Source: DASSKW01 sp035690065
Lineage (GTDB): Bacteria > Pseudomonadota > Gammaproteobacteria > Natronospirales > REEB76
Length of the DNA: 7,135 nt
Direction of reading: 5' to 3'
NCBI GenBank assembly: GCA_035690065.1
Contig: DASSKW010000050.1
Location: 1-7,135 of the forward strand
Notes under the pieces: model-generated
Databases searched by the model: none
The model's input: only the letters and a program-made list of their open reading frames with translations
What the model was told of the DNA's origin: nothing
Shown here: positions 5,676 through 7,135 of the stretch, one piece after another
Layout: each line of letters starts with the position of its first letter
Position numbering within the stretch: the first letter of the stretch is position 1
Program-made: the position numbers and the translations under genes

Positions 5676-7135
5676 ATGTCGAGTCATTATCCTCATCTGT
5701 TTGCACCGCTCGATCTTGGTTTCCTGACACTGCCGAATCGGGTCCTGATGGGATCGATGCACACAGGGCTGGAGGATAGGGCGCGAAACTATGAGAAGCT
5801 CGCCGCCTATTTTGCAGAACGTGCACGCGGCGGCGTCGGCCTGATGGTGACTGGTGGGATCGCGCCCAATTTGCGCGGTTCGTTGGCACCATTTGCTTCC
5901 AAGTTGTCCTGGCGCTGGGAAGTCTCCAGGCACCGGAAAGTGACCAGTGCGGTACATGCTGAAGGCGGCCGTATCTGTATGCAGATACTGCATGCCGGGC
6001 GTTACGCTTATCATCCTTTCTCGGTGGCGCCTTCGGCGGTCAAATCACCGATCACACCATTCAAGCCCAGCGCCCTTGGCCCGCGTGGTATCGAACGGCA
6101 GATACGGGATTTTGTGCGCTGTGCAGCCCTCGCTCGTGAAGCTGGTTATGACGGAGTCGAGGTGATGGGTTCGGAAGGGTACCTAATCAACGAATTTACG
6201 GTACCACGTACCAACCGGCGCAACGACAGTTGGGGCGGGACAGCCGGAAACCGGATACGGTTGCCGATAGAGATCGTGCAACGGATACGGGAGGCGCTGG
6301 GATACGATTTCATTCTCATCTATCGGCTCTCGATGCTGGATCTGGTGGAAAACGGGAGCGAGTGGCCGGAGGTTGTGGCACTGGCAAAAGCGGTCGAGAC
6401 TGCCGGTGCGACTATCATCAACACCGGTATCGGTTGGCATGAAGCGCGAGTGCCTACCATCGCCACCTCGGTCCCGCGTGCAGCTTTCACCTGGGTGACA
6501 CGACGTCTGAAGGGCGAAGTGTCATTGCCGCTGATTACCACCAACCGTATCAATATGCCTTCGGTGGCGGAGGCCATCCTCGCGCAAGGCGATGCCGACA
6601 TGGTGTCCATGGCGAGACCCTTGCTGGCAGATCCAGCCTGGGTGCGCAAGGCACGTGAAGATCGCGAAGATGAGATCAATACCTGCATTGCCTGCAATCA
6701 GGCCTGCCTGGACTATGTATTTGCAGGCAAGAAAGCCTCTTGCCTGGTAAACCCGCAAGCTTGCGCAGAAACCGAGCTGGTAATTACACCCGCTTCGGTG
6801 CCGAAAAGAATTGCCGTAGTAGGAGGAGGACTGGCAGGTCTGTCAGCAGCCGTCACTGCGGCGCGGCGCGGACATCAGGTAACGCTCTACGAAGCGGCCG
6901 GGGAGATCGGTGGCCAGTTCAACATGGCAAAACGTATTCCCGGCAAGGAAGAATTCAATGAGACGCTGCGTTATTTCCGCCGACAACTCGAATTACACAG
7001 GGTTGATGTGCGGCTTGGGGTGGAAGTGGATATGGCAGAACTCGTCGCTGGAAAATTTGCAGCGACTGTCGTGGCTTGTGGCGTTGTCCCGCGGGTGGCG
7101 GGGATACCCGGCGAAGACGGTCCGAATGTCCTGTC
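5676..7135 (+). CDS. fadH: NADPH-dependent 2,4-dienoyl-CoA reductase, 3'-truncated by the window
   Basis: The reading frame is open from ATG 5676, with GGAG 5 nt upstream, to the right edge: 486 codons of an expected 670 or so. It is close to E. coli FadH, which reduces 2,4-dienoyl-CoA during beta-oxidation of unsaturated fatty acids using FMN, a 4Fe-4S cluster and FAD. The N-terminal FMN-binding TIM barrel (Old Yellow Enzyme type) covers about residues 5-330, with PLDLGF..LPNRVLMGSMHTGLE at the start. The catalytic pair is Y169 (in VMGSEGYLINEF) and H255 (in GIGWHEAR). The cluster cysteines are C337, C340, C344 and C356. A Rossmann fold for FAD begins at 379 with the glycine-rich VVGGGLAGL, followed by EIGGQFNMAKRIPGKEEF. 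The NADPH-binding remainder is outside the window. All cofactor residues seen are intact, so it should be functional. It lies behind alkA and is probably co-transcribed. Confidence 0.95.
   Translation, partial: MSSHYPHLFAPLDLGFLTLPNRVLMGSMHTGLEDRARNYEKLAAYFAERARGGVGLMVTGGIAPNLRGSLAPFASKLSWRWEVSRHRKVTSAVHAEGGRICMQILHAGRYAYHPFSVAPSAVKSPITPFKPSALGPRGIERQIRDFVRCAALAREAGYDGVEVMGSEGYLINEFTVPRTNRRNDSWGGTAGNRIRLPIEIVQRIREALGYDFILIYRLSMLDLVENGSEWPEVVALAKAVETAGATIINTGIGWHEARVPTIATSVPRAAFTWVTRRLKGEVSLPLITTNRINMPSVAEAILAQGDADMVSMARPLLADPAWVRKAREDREDEINTCIACNQACLDYVFAGKKASCLVNPQACAETELVITPASVPKRIAVVGGGLAGLSAAVTAARRGHQVTLYEAAGEIGGQFNMAKRIPGKEEFNETLRYFRRQLELHRVDVRLGVEVDMAELVAGKFAATVVACGVVPRVAGIPGEDGPNVL

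Noticed and set aside
5451..6014. 187-codon open frame on the - strand
   Set aside because: It lies opposite the ends of alkA and fadH, both strongly supported; the translation is low in family-like features and rich in Cys, His, Pro and Arg, as expected of a shadow frame.
1..7135. Defence system, prophage, transposon, CRISPR array or tRNA
   Set aside because: Nearly all of the sequence is covered by recognisable housekeeping or signalling genes with short gaps. No transposase, integrase, phage or array-like repeat is visible, and no tRNA was seen by eye.

Overview
The window looks like an ordinary chromosomal stretch of a gammaproteobacterium. The reasons are a FadH-type 2,4-dienoyl-CoA reductase very close to the E. 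coli enzyme as I know it, a DUF3301 protein (a family I know from Gammaproteobacteria), a YaeJ/ArfB ribosome-rescue factor, and moderate-to-high GC codon use. I cannot name the genus. I see no mobile element, CRISPR array, tRNA, rRNA or recognisable defence locus, and composition looks uniform throughout.

Layout: (1) 2-382, + strand: the C-terminal end of an HD-GYP cyclic-di-GMP phosphodiesterase, followed 5 nt later by arfB (388-807). (2) 813-841: a strong symmetric hairpin that can terminate transcription from both sides, because arfB and the next gene converge. (3) 873-4868, - strand, read right to left: a three-BON-domain protein without signal peptide, a membrane diguanylate cyclase (GGEEF) followed 1 nt later by a DUF3301 single-pass protein, then, after a 169-nt gap, an APC-family cationic-amino-acid-type permease. 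(4) 4869-4993: a divergent intergenic region with a hairpin. (5) 4994-7135, + strand: an AlkA-type DNA glycosylase followed 40 nt later by fadH, which is cut by the window edge.

How the genes relate: the HD-GYP and GGDEF proteins are opposing enzymes of cyclic-di-GMP turnover lying about 2.5 kb apart, in separate transcription units. The GGDEF/DUF3301 pair looks translationally coupled. alkA and fadH are probably co-transcribed but do unrelated jobs (base-excision repair and beta-oxidation of unsaturated fatty acids).

The least explained piece is the 169-nt leader of the permease (2292-2460). It holds several inverted repeats, some mutually exclusive, including an 8-bp long-range match, and is the best candidate for an undescribed regulatory RNA. 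Smaller points of interest are the missing I-site and charged insertion in the diguanylate cyclase, the triple-BON architecture, and a hairpin sitting directly before the DUF3301 start codon.
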